Notes: generated from the sequence alone by a model not told the origin. A stretch of 64,000 nt of DNA from Entomomonas asaccharolytica (GCF_016653615.1 NZ_CP067393.1:2309673-2373672); one strand, 5' to 3'; shown: positions 1 through 10,254, counted from the first letter of the stretch. Numbers and translations are program-made.

Positions 1-224
1 ACCCAATTAAAGTATTCAGCAAATACTTGTTCAGAATGACGCTTTTCGTTGTCACTACGAAAATCTATAATCTCATCAAGTGCTAATTGCTGTAAGTACT
101 CACGATCTCGCTCACTAGCAACACTAGGATTACCTGCCCTAAATAACTTATTGGTCTTAATTTGCATACCTTGTTGGGTAACAATACCACCCAACTCTCG
201 CATATTAACAATATTTTCCACCAC
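1..224 (-). CDS. Tyrosine phosphatase family protein (partial, 3' end outside window)
   Basis: Reverse-strand reading frame that runs off the left edge; only about 74 N-terminal residues are present. It begins with NMRELGGI, then KLFRAGNPS and DEIIDFRSDNE, the order typical of the Y_phosphatase3 (bacterial protein tyrosine/serine phosphatase) family. The catalytic Cys loop lies outside the window. No ATG precedes the conserved part, so I choose GTG at 224-222, with AGGT a few bases upstream; a second GTG follows at once and ATG at 203-201 is possible. It starts 9 bases after the recQ stop and is probably co-transcribed with recQ. Family call is good; substrate unknown. Confidence 0.7.
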   Translation of the reverse strand, partial: MVENIVNMRELGGIVTQQGMQIKTNKLFRAGNPSVASERDREYLQQLALDEIIDFRSDNEKRHSEQVFAEYFNW

Positions 225-232
225 ACTATTAC

Positions 233-2350
233 CTATTGAAATATATCTGCTAAAGCAGAATGCACACAGTACAATACACCCTCATCAACCTGCCCACCTA
301 ACTGCTTGTACACTTTAGGAACAGAAGCTAATTTCCCCTCCTCCTCCAAAAAGCTTGTTTGGATTTTTTCTAACAAATCCTCCGGTAAATCTATTGCCTG
401 CTCTAAAGAAAGTTGCTGTTGGCTAATTGCTTCGGCAAGGGTACGATAAACGGCTTTACTAGAACAACTGAGCTGTTGCGCAATTTGCTGTACCGTCATA
501 CCAGCCCTTGCTAACGCAATTATTTCATATTGAATATCTTGTGCTCTAGAATCAGTAACTGCTTGACCATTAATTACCTCTAAAAACACTGCCCCATAAT
601 TTTCAAGTTTATGAGTACCAATACCATTAATCATAGCCATATCACCTAAAGTACGCGGTTTCAGACGTAACATCTCAAGTAAGGTAGCATCATGGAAGAT
701 AACATAAGGGGGGACATTATGCTCTTCTGCCAGCTTTCTACGTAAAGTTCGTAGTGCTTCCCATAGCTCTTTTTCACCCTCTTGAATGTGGTGAATAACG
801 GTTCTAGGTTTATCAGATTTAGTTTGTGTTTGATCTACTCTAAGTTGTAATTTTTCTTCACGACGTAATACGGTTCGACACTGTTCAGTCAAACGTAATC
901 CTGAGAAACCATCTAAATCAATTTCCACTAAGCCACGAACAATTAATTGTCGAAATAATGTACGCCAAGTTTTTTCTGAATATTGCTTGCCTATCGCAAA
1001 CACCGTTAAATGCTGATGTCCTAATGCAGTCACCTTTTCCGTGTTATGCCCTAGTAACACATCCACTAAATGACCGACACCATAACGTTGCCCTGTACGG
1101 TATACGGTAGACAACGCTTTCCTTGCTGCCTCAGTTGCATCCCATGTTTCAACATTATCGCGACAATTATCACAATAACCACATGGCTCAGGTAATTGCT
1201 CATCAAAATAGGCTAACAGTGATTGCCGACGACAACGAATTTCCTCACATAATGCCAACATGGTTTGCAATTTATGTAATTCAACCCGCTTGTGTTGTTC
1301 ACTGGCATCTGACTGGGCGAGCAATTGCTGATTAAATAATACATCCTGTAAGCCATAAACCATCCAAGCCTCAGCAGGCAGTCCATCACGCCCTGCTCGA
1401 CCCGTTTCTTGGTAATAAGCCTCTAAACTTTTTGGCAAATCTAAATGAGCCACAAAACGCACATTGGGTTTATCAATACCCATACCAAAGGCAATGGTTG
1501 CCACCATAATGATGCCTTCTTCCTTGATAAAGCGACTTTGGTTAGTACTCCTTAACTCCGAAGAAAGTCCTGCATGATAAGGTAAAGCATTATAGCCTTG
1601 GCTTTGTAAAAACTCTGCCGTATCTTCCACACGCTTACGGGACATACAATAGATAATCCCTGCTTCATCCCGCTTATCCGCTAAAAAATTAAGTAACTGC
1701 TTACGCGGTTGCTCTTTAGGTTGAATACGATAAAAAATATTAGGGCGATTAAAACTAGCAATAAATATCTTGGCATTTTTTAAATGGAGACGCTCTACAA
1801 TTTCTTGCTGAGTTCGTGTATCAGCAGTGGCTGTTAGAGCTATTCTAGGTACATTAGGAAATAACTCAGCTAACTGACCTAACTGTAAATACTCAGGTCT
1901 AAAATCATGCCCCCATTGGGAGACACAATGAGCCTCGTCAATAGCAAACAATGCTAAAGGCAACTGCTGCAAGAAATTAATCATTCTTTCTTGCACTAAC
2001 CGTTCAGGAGCTACATATAAAAACTTAATTTCGCCTGCTAGTAATTGTCTAGCAATAGTGCGTTGCTCTTCGGCTGATAAAGAAGAGTTTAATGCGGCAG
2101 CTTTCACCCCCAACTCATTCAGTGTGTCTACCTGATCTTGCATTAATGCAATTAAAGGTGATACCACAACAGCTACCCCTTCACGTAGCAGTGCTGGTAT
2201 TTGAAAACAAATTGATTTGCCACCGCCTGTAGGCATTAATACGAGCGCATCCTTACCTTCAGCTATATGTTTAATAATAGCCGCTTGCTCGCCTCGAAAT
2301 GAGTCGTAACCAAAGGTATTTTTAAGTATGGATAATGCCCGTTTATACAT
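233..2350 (-). CDS. recQ: ATP-dependent DNA helicase RecQ
   Basis: 3'-5' superfamily 2 DNA helicase acting in recombination repair and restart of stalled forks. Walker A MPTGGGKS is at residues 39-46 and DEAH at 138-141, followed by the second RecA-like lobe (TGRAGRDG near 317-323). The RecQ-C-terminal zinc site uses Cys 373, 390, 393 and 396, followed by a winged helix and an HRDC domain (about 550-620). At 705 residues it is about 100 longer than the E. coli enzyme. The extra C-terminal part contains a helix-turn-helix-like segment ([20 protein letters not shown]), as in Pseudomonas-type RecQ. It lies divergent from the YecA-family gene, matching Pseudomonas order. Confidence 0.97.
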   Translation of the reverse strand: MYKRALSILKNTFGYDSFRGEQAAIIKHIAEGKDALVLMPTGGGKSICFQIPALLREGVAVVVSPLIALMQDQVDTLNELGVKAAALNSSLSAEEQRTIARQLLAGEIKFLYVAPERLVQERMINFLQQLPLALFAIDEAHCVSQWGHDFRPEYLQLGQLAELFPNVPRIALTATADTRTQQEIVERLHLKNAKIFIASFNRPNIFYRIQPKEQPRKQLLNFLADKRDEAGIIYCMSRKRVEDTAEFLQSQGYNALPYHAGLSSELRSTNQSRFIKEEGIIMVATIAFGMGIDKPNVRFVAHLDLPKSLEAYYQETGRAGRDGLPAEAWMVYGLQDVLFNQQLLAQSDASEQHKRVELHKLQTMLALCEEIRCRRQSLLAYFDEQLPEPCGYCDNCRDNVETWDATEAARKALSTVYRTGQRYGVGHLVDVLLGHNTEKVTALGHQHLTVFAIGKQYSEKTWRTLFRQLIVRGLVEIDLDGFSGLRLTEQCRTVLRREEKLQLRVDQTQTKSDKPRTVIHHIQEGEKELWEALRTLRRKLAEEHNVPPYVIFHDATLLEMLRLKPRTLGDMAMINGIGTHKLENYGAVFLEVINGQAVTDSRAQDIQYEIIALARAGMTVQQIAQQLSCSSKAVYRTLAEAISQQQLSLEQAIDLPEDLLEKIQTSFLEEEGKLASVPKVYKQLGGQVDEGVLYCVHSALADIFQ

Positions 2351-2491
2351 AAATGCTCCACTATAACAACGGGATTATACAAATACCTCACAAAATAGGC
2401 TATAAATAACGCTTATTTGAATAAAACACATGAAATTATTATGATTTTGCTCTACTATGTGTGTATAAGTTCATTAACAAGGTAAATCTAT

Positions 2492-3076
2492 ATGTCATTT
2501 ACAATGAATCCTCATAATTCATTACAAGCTTTTCTCGATCAGGATATTCATGAAGAAATGATGACTTATATCCAAGCACATGGATATATTACTGCTCTAT
2601 GCATTTGCCCAGAAGCAATTGCACAACAAGAGTGGTTAGATATATTATTTGGTGAAAATCCGCAGTTTGAATCGGCTGAACAACGCCAAGAAATTGAGCA
2701 AACATTAGTTAGCTTAAAAACTCAAATTCTACGTATTCTTTCCTCGGAAGAAGATCTTGTTTTACCTTGTGAGCTAGATCCTGGTGAAGATTTAGAAGAC
2801 TCTGAAATTCATGGTTGGTGCATGGGCTTTATGGAAGGCGTATTCCTGCGCGAAGAAGTATGGTTTGCGAATAATGAAGAAGAAGTTAGTGAACTATTAC
2901 TGCCTATTATGGTGGGTTCTAAACTATTTGAAGAACAACCTGAATTTGCTGAAGTAATGAAAGATACTGATTTAGTAGCGGATATGTTGGAACGTATTCC
3001 TGAGCTACTCACTACCCTTTATCTACTCTGTAATGCACCCGAAGAAAAACCTGCATTATTAAAGAATAATCATTAA
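2492..3076 (+). CDS. YecA/UPF0149 family protein
   Basis: Acidic 194-residue protein of the UPF0149/YecA family. Conserved features are the GYITALCICP segment, the (E)WLDILFG block and the later HGWCMGFMEGV motif. YecA-type proteins are small helical cytoplasmic proteins of unclear role; many carry a C-terminal SEC-C zinc tail, which this one lacks. AAGGT sits about 10 bases before the chosen ATG; an internal ATG at residue 5 is an alternative. A hairpin follows the stop. Placement next to recQ is also seen in Pseudomonas. Molecular function not assigned. Confidence 0.8.
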   Translation: MSFTMNPHNSLQAFLDQDIHEEMMTYIQAHGYITALCICPEAIAQQEWLDILFGENPQFESAEQRQEIEQTLVSLKTQILRILSSEEDLVLPCELDPGEDLEDSEIHGWCMGFMEGVFLREEVWFANNEEEVSELLLPIMVGSKLFEEQPEFAEVMKDTDLVADMLERIPELLTTLYLLCNAPEEKPALLKNNH

Positions 3077-3086
3077 TTTAGCAATA

Positions 3087-3110
3087 GATGGTTACCTCCT
3101 TGTAACCATC
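3087..3110 (+). terminator. Hairpin after YecA-family gene
   Basis: Perfect 9-bp inverted repeat (GATGGTTAC / GTAACCATC) with a 6-base loop, 10 bases after the stop of the YecA-family gene. It is not followed by a strong T run, so it is a probable but weak terminator. Confidence 0.5.
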
Positions 3111-3222
3111 TCATTAATAATTTGTTGCAACCAAATAAAGGAAGTACTGTCACTTAATCCATTATTATTGATAAACTTATCAATTAATCATTGTGTTCAA
3201 GCATTAATTAAGGAAGCCATTC

Positions 3223-4182
3223 ATGCAACATCGTGCTGAAATACTGGCACTTCGTCAGTTTTTATCAAGCCAAATCCTCGGACAAGAAAAACTAATTGAC
3301 CGTTTATTGATTGCCTTATTAGCCGATGGTCATATTCTAGTAGAAGGTGCGCCTGGCTTAGCGAAAACTAAAGCCATTAAAGAACTTTCTGAAGGTATGG
3401 AAGCTAGTTTCCAGCGTATTCAATTTACACCTGATTTACTGCCTGCGGATATTACTGGCAGTGAAATCTATCGTGCTGAAACAGCTAATTTTGAATTTCA
3501 ACGTGGCCCTATTTTTCATAACCTTATACTTGCTGATGAAATTAACCGTGCGCCAGCAAAGGTACAATCTGCTTTATTGGAAGCCATGGCAGAAAGACAA
3601 GTTTCGGTAGGAAATAATACCTATCCCTTATCTCCATTATTTTTAGTGATGGCAACGCAAAATCCTATTGAGCAAGAAGGAACCTATCCTTTACCAGAGG
3701 CACAGTTAGATCGTTTCTTAATGCATGTAAAAATTGGTTATCCTGAATCCAGTGTTGAACGACAAATTTTACATTTAACTCGTAATGAAGCATTGCATGG
3801 CGAAGCCAAAGCAGAACATAAAGTAAGCCAACAGGCCATTTTTAGCGCCCGTGATGAAATTATGCAACTGTATATGGCAGACGCTGTAGAAGAATATTTA
3901 GTACAACTGATTATGGCTACTCGCCAGCCTGAAAACTATGATGCACAATTAGCAGATTGGATTAGCTATGGTGCTAGCCCAAGGGCAACTATTGCTTTAG
4001 ACCGCTGTGCGCGTGCCCATGCATGGTTAAATGAACGTGACTTTGTTAGCCCAGAAGATATTCAAGCGGTACTTTTTGATATTTTACGTCATCGTCTCAT
4101 TCTTTCATTTGAAGCAGAAGCGGAAGGCATTACGCCTGATCAAGTTATTCAACGTGTTCTTGAAGATGTTGCTGTTGCATAA
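3223..4182 (+). CDS. MoxR-family AAA+ ATPase
   Basis: AAA+ chaperone-like ATPase of the MoxR family, 319 residues. Walker A GAPGLAKT is at 42-49 and Walker B LILADEINRAP at 101-111, with the family's ATQNPIEQEGTYPLPEAQ segment downstream. MoxR ATPases act with von Willebrand A proteins in maturation or stress complexes at the inner membrane. It is the first gene of a six-gene run (MoxR, DUF58, DUF4381, BatA, BatB/C, BatD) with gaps of 3 to 13 bases or overlaps, so surely one operon. AAGGAAG lies before the ATG. Exact client unknown. Confidence 0.93.
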   Translation: MQHRAEILALRQFLSSQILGQEKLIDRLLIALLADGHILVEGAPGLAKTKAIKELSEGMEASFQRIQFTPDLLPADITGSEIYRAETANFEFQRGPIFHNLILADEINRAPAKVQSALLEAMAERQVSVGNNTYPLSPLFLVMATQNPIEQEGTYPLPEAQLDRFLMHVKIGYPESSVERQILHLTRNEALHGEAKAEHKVSQQAIFSARDEIMQLYMADAVEEYLVQLIMATRQPENYDAQLADWISYGASPRATIALDRCARAHAWLNERDFVSPEDIQAVLFDILRHRLILSFEAEAEGITPDQVIQRVLEDVAVA

Positions 4183-4185
4183 TTT

Positions 4186-5145
4186 ATGGCCATACTCGAC
4201 TCACTGACTAATACACCTAACGTAGAGCAAGGTGTTCACACGAGTTTAGAAGAACTGCTAAACATGCGTTACCATTTAAAAGGATTAAGTCTATTTTCAG
4301 CCAATAATAGACGTAGCCCTTTGGTAGGGTCACATCACTCCAAGCTGCGGGGTCGTGGAATCGACTTTGATCAAGTCCGTATTTATCTACCAGGTGATGA
4401 TATTAGAAGTATTGATTGGCGCGTTACCGCACGTAGCCAACAAGCACACACCAAAATCTTTCATGAAGAAAAAGAGCGCCCTGTTTTTCTACTCGTAGAA
4501 CAAACCAAACACCTTTTTCTAGGTACAGGTCATAGCCTAAAATCTGTTATTACCGCACAACTAGCTAGTTTACTAGGTTGGGCTGCGCTAGATAACAACG
4601 ATCGTATTGGTGGTCTTGTGTTTAACGAATCTGAACAACGACTTGTGCGCCCACGCCTTAGCAAACACAGCTTATTACAGTTTATTGGCTATTTACAAAA
4701 AATGAATGCCCAGCTGCAACTGACTACTAACGCTAATAACGACAATCAAAACAATACATTACTGCACGCATTAAAACAGTCAAAAGAAGCACTTAGACCG
4801 GGTAGTTTACTGTTTATCATTGTAGACGAGCGTAGCCTTACTGAGGATTGCCTACGTATATTACAATCCCTCGCCATTCATCTGGATATTGTATTACTTC
4901 CTGTGTATGACCCCTTAGATCATGAACTACCAAGAGCAGGCCTATTACGCTTTGCCCAAAATGACCGAGAGTTAGTATTGGATACAAATAATAATAAACT
5001 CAGAGCAGCCTATGCACAGCAAGCTATACAACGGCAACAACGTTGGCAAGAACTCGCCAAAAAAATAATGGCCAAGCTACTGCCCATCAATACAGAACTA
5101 GATGTGGTAGAGCAAATCAAACCATTACTGATGATACAACGCTAA
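4186..5145 (+). CDS. DUF58 domain protein
   Basis: 319-residue DUF58 protein, the usual partner of MoxR ATPases. The diagnostic segment GRGIDFDQVRIYLPGDDIRSIDWRV is present in the first third, followed by a vWA-like fold (PVFLLVEQT, RPGSLLFIIVDE). No signal peptide or clear membrane segment is seen, so it is probably cytoplasmic. It starts 3 bases after the MoxR stop, consistent with translational coupling. Thought to assist MoxR/vWA complex assembly; biochemical role undefined. Confidence 0.88.
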   Translation: MAILDSLTNTPNVEQGVHTSLEELLNMRYHLKGLSLFSANNRRSPLVGSHHSKLRGRGIDFDQVRIYLPGDDIRSIDWRVTARSQQAHTKIFHEEKERPVFLLVEQTKHLFLGTGHSLKSVITAQLASLLGWAALDNNDRIGGLVFNESEQRLVRPRLSKHSLLQFIGYLQKMNAQLQLTTNANNDNQNNTLLHALKQSKEALRPGSLLFIIVDERSLTEDCLRILQSLAIHLDIVLLPVYDPLDHELPRAGLLRFAQNDRELVLDTNNNKLRAAYAQQAIQRQQRWQELAKKIMAKLLPINTELDVVEQIKPLLMIQR

Positions 5146-5158
5146 GGGTGGCATAACG

Positions 5159-5656
5159 ATGGATCCACAAAAACTACCTTTAGAACCACTTATTGCACCA
5201 TCTCCAGTAAGTTGGTGGCCTTTAGCCCCTATTTGGTGGATAGCTTTAGCTTTACTGATTATAGTGATTGTTGCTGTACTGATTTATCGCTTTAGAAAAA
5301 TCCTCCACACCGCACAACCTCAACTACCTGTTATCGACTTCGATATACGTCGCCAAGCAGCCCTGAATGAATTATCTAAGCTGCCCAAACCGTACCAACA
5401 AGCAACAGGTATGTGGCTACAACAAATTAATGACTTACTTAAGCGTCTTTGCATAGTACGTTACCCTACTGAAAATGCAAAGGTACTGATTGGACAAGCA
5501 TGGTTAAATTTTCTAGACAATAAATGTCCTGAAGCACAAATCAAACAGTTCCCCATGCTTGTGGAAGGTGAATATCATCCCAACTATTATATGGATGACA
5601 AAACCATTGATAATCTTTATTCAGCTGTAGAAAAGTGGATTACTCATCATGTTTGA
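5159..5656 (+). CDS. DUF4381 membrane protein
   Basis: 165-residue inner-membrane protein with a short Pro/Trp-rich N-terminus (SWWPLAPIWW), one hydrophobic segment at about 24-44, then a soluble cytoplasmic helical part. This matches DUF4381, found almost only between DUF58 and vWA genes of Bat-type operons. GGGTGG precedes the ATG. The last codons overlap the start of the next vWA gene by 8 bases. It probably helps anchor the MoxR/DUF58/vWA complex; this is inferred from context. Confidence 0.85.
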   Translation: MDPQKLPLEPLIAPSPVSWWPLAPIWWIALALLIIVIVAVLIYRFRKILHTAQPQLPVIDFDIRRQAALNELSKLPKPYQQATGMWLQQINDLLKRLCIVRYPTENAKVLIGQAWLNFLDNKCPEAQIKQFPMLVEGEYHPNYYMDDKTIDNLYSAVEKWITHHV

Positions 5657-6644
5657 GTTTGCTTGGCCATGGATATTTGTTATTTTGCTTCTGCCTTTAT
5701 TAATAAGGTGGTTATTACCTGCGGCTAAACAAGATACAACTGCCCTCAATATTACGTTTATTGAAGAGTTAGAGCATATCTCAGGGCAAAAGGCCTATTC
5801 AACCAACCAATCATGGTACAAAATTATTCCATTAGCCATTATTTGGTGTTTACTTGTGTTTGCCGCAGCACGTCCACAATGGCTAGGAGATTTACTCCCT
5901 GTCCAGCCCACAGGCCGTGATCTTTTATTAGCTGTCGATACATCAGGTTCAATGGAACAAGACGATATGCCTTGGCAAGGCAAAGATGTAGATCGACTCA
6001 CCCTTATTAAGAAACTGTTTGGCCCATTTATTGAAAAAAGAGTGGGTGATCGCGTTAGTTTAATTCTATTTGGCACTAATGCCTACCTACAATCACCCCT
6101 TACCTTTGATCGTAAAACTGTACGTACTTGGTTAGATGAATCAGTGATTGGCATTGCAGGCACTCAAACAGCCATTGGCGATGCTATCGCACTAGGCGTT
6201 AAACGGCTTTATAACCAAGAAGAAAAAGCGCGTATCTTAGTACTTATCACGGATGGCTCCAATAATGCAGGTAGTATGAACCCCGAACAAGCTACCAAGC
6301 TAGCGGTACAAGCTAAAGTAAAAATTTATACGGTAGGTATTGGTTCTGACAAAATGATTCGCTATGGATTCACACGTTATCATGCCTCCGCTGACTTAGA
6401 CGAAGGGGTATTAAAAAATATAGCAGAACAAACAGGTGGTCTCTATTTTCGAGCGCGTTCAGAGGCTGATTTACAAGCTATTTCTCGAACGCTCAATAAA
6501 TTAGAACCTGTTAATCAGCAATTAGATGAATCTCGTTATATACAAGAATATTATTATTGGCCACTCAGCCTAGCCATGTTACTTAGCCTACTATTAGTGA
6601 TTAATAGACTATTTCCGAACCTAAAAAATTGGAGGCCAGTATGA
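5649..6644 (+). CDS. batA: BatA-type von Willebrand factor A protein
   Basis: 331-residue inner-membrane vWA protein. Two N-terminal hydrophobic segments (about 5-24 and 60-75) and one near the C-terminus flank a vWA domain with an intact metal-ion (MIDAS) site, DTSGS at 97-101. Bat proteins take part in aerotolerance or envelope stress in several bacteria. It overlaps the DUF4381 gene by 8 bases and the next gene by 4 (ATGA), showing tight coupling in the operon. Confidence 0.9.
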   Translation: MFEFAWPWIFVILLLPLLIRWLLPAAKQDTTALNITFIEELEHISGQKAYSTNQSWYKIIPLAIIWCLLVFAAARPQWLGDLLPVQPTGRDLLLAVDTSGSMEQDDMPWQGKDVDRLTLIKKLFGPFIEKRVGDRVSLILFGTNAYLQSPLTFDRKTVRTWLDESVIGIAGTQTAIGDAIALGVKRLYNQEEKARILVLITDGSNNAGSMNPEQATKLAVQAKVKIYTVGIGSDKMIRYGFTRYHASADLDEGVLKNIAEQTGGLYFRARSEADLQAISRTLNKLEPVNQQLDESRYIQEYYYWPLSLAMLLSLLLVINRLFPNLKNWRPV

Positions 6645-8491
6645 TTTCATTATGGCCACATTGGCAACGCCCACTGTTTATAATTTTATTGCCTGTATTA
6701 ATTTATCTGTTATGGAAGTTATGGAATTTCCATGAAATTAAAGGATCATGGCAAAAACTAATACCCAGTTTATTCCAGCCTTGGTTACTCCGTGGTATTT
6801 CTGTTCAAGAATCTATCTTACCTAAGCTGCTTATTACTGTAGCCAGTTTATTTGCTTTAATAGCGCTAATGGGTCCTAGCTGGAAACATATTGAACAACC
6901 ACCCTTAAAAATTGATGCGCCATTAATTATTGTAATGGACCTAACACAACGCATGTTATCCAGTGATATTCCACCCAATCGTTTACAAACAACTAAGCAA
7001 AAACTACTGGATATCATCAAAGCACGTAAAGACGCACAAACTGCCCTTGTTGTTTACGCAGGCACTGCTCATATTGTAGTTCCTTTATCAGATGATCAAG
7101 CGACTATGACCAATCTGATTAACTCTATTTCCCCTAATATTATGCCGCAACTAGGCGAAAGGGCCGATTTAGGTATTAGTAAAGCAATTCAGTTATTAAG
7201 TAATACTCAGCAGAATAACCAACTTAATCATGCAGAAATTTTACTTATTACCACAAGTTTGTCTGAGCAAGAACAGACAGCGATTAAACAATTACTCGCT
7301 AATAAGCCATTTACCCTTAATATTTTAGGGGTAGGTACTGCACAAGGTGCCCCTATTTTGGATAACAAAGGTAACTTTGTAAGAAACGCCTCAGGCAACA
7401 TTATGTTATCTAAACTAGACAGTAACTCATTACAACGTTTTGCCTACAGCGAAGGTGGTTATTACAGTACCATTACTTTAAACGATACTGATATCAACAC
7501 CTTAAACCTAGCAAACCTTAAAGGACAACAACGCAATACAGAGGGTACAGAGAACAAAACAACAGACCTTTGGCAAGACCAAGGTTACTGGTTTATATTA
7601 CCTCTGTTATTACTAGCTGCTTTGGCAAGTCGCAAAGGATGGTTATTTTGTGTTCCTCTACTATTTGTACTACAGCCACAACCTACACAAGCATTTGAAT
7701 GGCATAAGCTATGGCTTAATAAAGATCAGCAGGGCGCAAAATTATTAAAAGAAAATAAACCCAACGAAGCTGCCAAAAGATTTGAAAATAAGCAATGGCA
7801 AGGTTATTCAGCTTATCAAGCAAAAGACTACAAACTTGCTGAGCAAAAATACTCACAAGAAACAACCCCAGAAGGCCTATATAACTATGGCAATACCTTA
7901 GCTCGCCAAGGAAAATATCACGAAGCCATTGATGAATGGAACAAAGCTATTAAAGCTAAACCTAATTTTGAACAAGCTATTGTTAATAAAAAAATTGTTG
8001 AAGAATTGCTAAAAAAACAGCAGCAAGAACAACAAAGTGGTGATGACCAGCAACAAAATCAAGAGAACCAACAACAAGATGGTCAGCAACAAGATGGCAA
8101 TAGCCAACAGCAAAATGACCAACAGCAGAGTCAGAACAATCAACAAAATAATGATCAATCAAAAAAGGGTAATAACAGCCAGAACAATCAACAACAAAGC
8201 CAAGATCAACAAGATAGTGATCAGCAAAATGCTGAGCAAAAAGATCAACAACAGCAACAAGACGCTCAACAGTCTGATCAAGAACAACAAGCGCAACAAA
8301 ATAAGCAGCAGCAAAATAATGATCAGCAGGATGCGCAAGGGCAAACAATGTCTAATGCTGATAAAAATGCTAATCAGCAAGAACAAGACGAAGCCTTATT
8401 ACAACAGATACGTACTATTCCAGATGATCCCTCTGAACTACTACGCAGAAAATTCTATTACGAACAACGCTATAATAAAGGTGGTTATTAA
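6641..8491 (+). CDS. batB: BatB-BatC fusion: vWA domain plus TPR and Q/N-rich tail
   Basis: 616-residue protein. Order: N-terminal membrane segments, a vWA domain (about 90-290), a further membrane pair (about 310-350), TPR repeats (about 360-450: YNYGNTLARQGKYHEAIDEW), a Gln/Asn/Asp-rich low-complexity stretch (about 456-570) and a short C-terminal motif (DDPSELLRRKF). This joins BatB and BatC functions in one chain, as in Pseudomonas homologues. The MIDAS motif is degenerate: D100 is followed by LTQRM, lacking the two Ser of DxSxS. I choose ATG 6641 because GGAGG precedes it; an in-frame TTG at 6629 is less likely. The periplasmic TPR may bind partners such as BatD. Confidence 0.88.
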   Translation: MISLWPHWQRPLFIILLPVLIYLLWKLWNFHEIKGSWQKLIPSLFQPWLLRGISVQESILPKLLITVASLFALIALMGPSWKHIEQPPLKIDAPLIIVMDLTQRMLSSDIPPNRLQTTKQKLLDIIKARKDAQTALVVYAGTAHIVVPLSDDQATMTNLINSISPNIMPQLGERADLGISKAIQLLSNTQQNNQLNHAEILLITTSLSEQEQTAIKQLLANKPFTLNILGVGTAQGAPILDNKGNFVRNASGNIMLSKLDSNSLQRFAYSEGGYYSTITLNDTDINTLNLANLKGQQRNTEGTENKTTDLWQDQGYWFILPLLLLAALASRKGWLFCVPLLFVLQPQPTQAFEWHKLWLNKDQQGAKLLKENKPNEAAKRFENKQWQGYSAYQAKDYKLAEQKYSQETTPEGLYNYGNTLARQGKYHEAIDEWNKAIKAKPNFEQAIVNKKIVEELLKKQQQEQQSGDDQQQNQENQQQDGQQQDGNSQQQNDQQQSQNNQQNNDQSKKGNNSQNNQQQSQDQQDSDQQNAEQKDQQQQQDAQQSDQEQQAQQNKQQQNNDQQDAQGQTMSNADKNANQQEQDEALLQQIRTIPDDPSELLRRKFYYEQRYNKGGY

Positions 8492-8493
8492 TC

Positions 8494-10107
8494 ATGATTA
8501 AGCGCCTAATTACAATATGGTTATTATTGTTATTTGTCAGTCCTTTTACATTAGCCGCTAATGTAAAAGCCTCAATTGATAAAACTGAAATTGTACTCAA
8601 TGAAACGGTTAATTTAACGATAACCTCTGATGGATCAGATGCGCCTGATTTAGAGCCTCTTAAAAATTTATTTGATATCCTAGGTATTCAAGAAAATCGT
8701 GAAGTTATTTATGTAAATGGTAAAACCACATCGTTTCGACGCTGGACAATCACTTTAAAACCTATTACCCAAGCCAAGGGCATTGTTATTCCACCGATTA
8801 GCCTTGGCCAAGATAAAACTGATCCGATCACTATTAAGTTTATTGACCAACCTACCAATGTCGTTTCCGATGGTCATGATATTCTTAAAATCGAAACAAC
8901 TCTCAATAAGGACGCTGCTTACGTTCAACAACAACTGATACTAACCTTGCGTATTTATGCCGCTGATGGTCAAGTGTATAGGCTAAACAACTTAATTCCA
9001 CCTGCTTTAGATGTAAATATTAAACAACTAAATAATGCACAGCACGAACAGAAAATTAATGGCATCCTCTATTCTATTATCGAAAGAACCTATGCCATTT
9101 CCCCACAAAAAAGTGGCCCGCTAAAAATTCCTTCTTTTGCTTTAACCGCTTTAGTTAAAGAAGAGGGTCGTACGCAAAATAAAACCGTTACTTCCAATGA
9201 ATTAACTATCAATATAAAGCCAAAGCCAGCGTCTTACCCTAAAAATGCCCCTTGGCTGCCAGCTAAAAATATTACTTTAACTGAACACTGGGATAAAATG
9301 CCTAACAATGTGCTACAAGGTGATACCTTAATACGCACATTAAGCCTCACTGCTGAGGGGCTAACAAGTGATCAACTGGGTGCATTACCTACCCCTTCTG
9401 TCGCAGGCTTAAGAAACTATCCTGAACAGCCAAAACTAGCAGATGATTGGCAACAAGATTTACCAATGGGTACTCGTGAAGAAAAAGACTTAATTATCCC
9501 TATTCAAACAGGCGAAGTTACGCTACCAGAAATCAAAGTTGCTTGGTGGAATACAGAAACCGATAAACTAGAATATGCCACCATTGCTGAACGCAAAATA
9601 CAAGTAGCTACTAACCCTGCTTTTAATAGCTCAGGTACTATGGCTAATGATGATACTCAACCAGCCACGGTGGTAAAAAAAATAGCACCCCCTACACTAT
9701 GGATATGGCAACTATTCACTGGCATTTTTGCTATAACAACCATCATCGGTTTTGCATTATGGCTTTATGCGCGTAAACAACCTGCTATCATTAAACTAGA
9801 ACCACCAGTTATTAATCCTAAAACACTGCTAGATGATATAAAAAGAGCTTGCCAAGATCATGACCCACAAGCCACTCGTATTGCTTTAGATAACTGGGTT
9901 AAACAACAGCCTGAAAATTTAACTGAACTAGTGGCACGCGACGTACCTTTAGCAGAAGCTGTAGAAGACCTAAATAAAGCCCTTTATAGTGAAACTAGCT
10001 ACACATGGCAAGGTGATAATCTGTGGCAAGCATTGCAAAATCTTCCTCCTAAAGAGGAAACAGCAACCGCAAACAATACTATTATCCCACCTTTATACCC
10101 TAAATAA
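8494..10107 (+). CDS. batD: BatD family oxygen-tolerance protein
   Basis: 537-residue BatD-like protein. A signal peptide (LITIWLLLLFVSPFTLAA) is followed by periplasmic beta-sandwich domains (KASIDKTEIVLNETVNLTI is the family's opening strand), a membrane segment at about 405-425 and a short cytoplasmic tail. It would sit in the inner membrane facing the periplasm and is the last gene of the Bat operon. It starts 2 bases after the previous stop, with AAGGTGG upstream. A hairpin follows the gene. Confidence 0.88.
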   Translation: MIKRLITIWLLLLFVSPFTLAANVKASIDKTEIVLNETVNLTITSDGSDAPDLEPLKNLFDILGIQENREVIYVNGKTTSFRRWTITLKPITQAKGIVIPPISLGQDKTDPITIKFIDQPTNVVSDGHDILKIETTLNKDAAYVQQQLILTLRIYAADGQVYRLNNLIPPALDVNIKQLNNAQHEQKINGILYSIIERTYAISPQKSGPLKIPSFALTALVKEEGRTQNKTVTSNELTINIKPKPASYPKNAPWLPAKNITLTEHWDKMPNNVLQGDTLIRTLSLTAEGLTSDQLGALPTPSVAGLRNYPEQPKLADDWQQDLPMGTREEKDLIIPIQTGEVTLPEIKVAWWNTETDKLEYATIAERKIQVATNPAFNSSGTMANDDTQPATVVKKIAPPTLWIWQLFTGIFAITTIIGFALWLYARKQPAIIKLEPPVINPKTLLDDIKRACQDHDPQATRIALDNWVKQQPENLTELVARDVPLAEAVEDLNKALYSETSYTWQGDNLWQALQNLPPKEETATANNTIIPPLYPK

Positions 10108-10119
10108 TCTTTCAGTTAA

Positions 10120-10141
10120 AATCCCAGCAATCGCTGGGATT
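10120..10141 (+). terminator. Putative terminator of the Bat operon
   Basis: Perfect 9-bp stem (AATCCCAGC / GCTGGGATT) with a 4-base loop, 13 bases after the batD stop. The following bases are AT-rich (TATTAGTCTT) rather than a pure T run. Likely ends the MoxR-Bat operon. Confidence 0.6.
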
Positions 10142-10254
10142 ATTAGTCTTAAATAGGTAATAAACAGTTAACATGCTACAATCTGGCAACAATACAAAAG
10201 CTATTGTTACCTATATATATTCACAACCAAAGCTAACTCTTTCAGCCTGCCCCT

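Noticed and set aside
49-318. 89-residue forward ORF at the left edge
   Set aside because: It lies antisense to a conserved tyrosine-phosphatase frame and the recQ C-terminus; no ribosome site and odd composition.
7983-8386. Long reverse-strand and alternate-frame ORFs over the batB 3' part
   Set aside because: They arise from the repetitive CAA/CAG Gln codons of the Q/N-rich tract; their products are low-complexity Leu/Ile or Val/Phe/Tyr strings with no family features.
10152-10227. Distant inverted repeat ATAGGTAA / TTACCTAT before the spermidine-synthase-like gene
   Set aside because: Short arms far apart in AT-rich DNA; likely chance.
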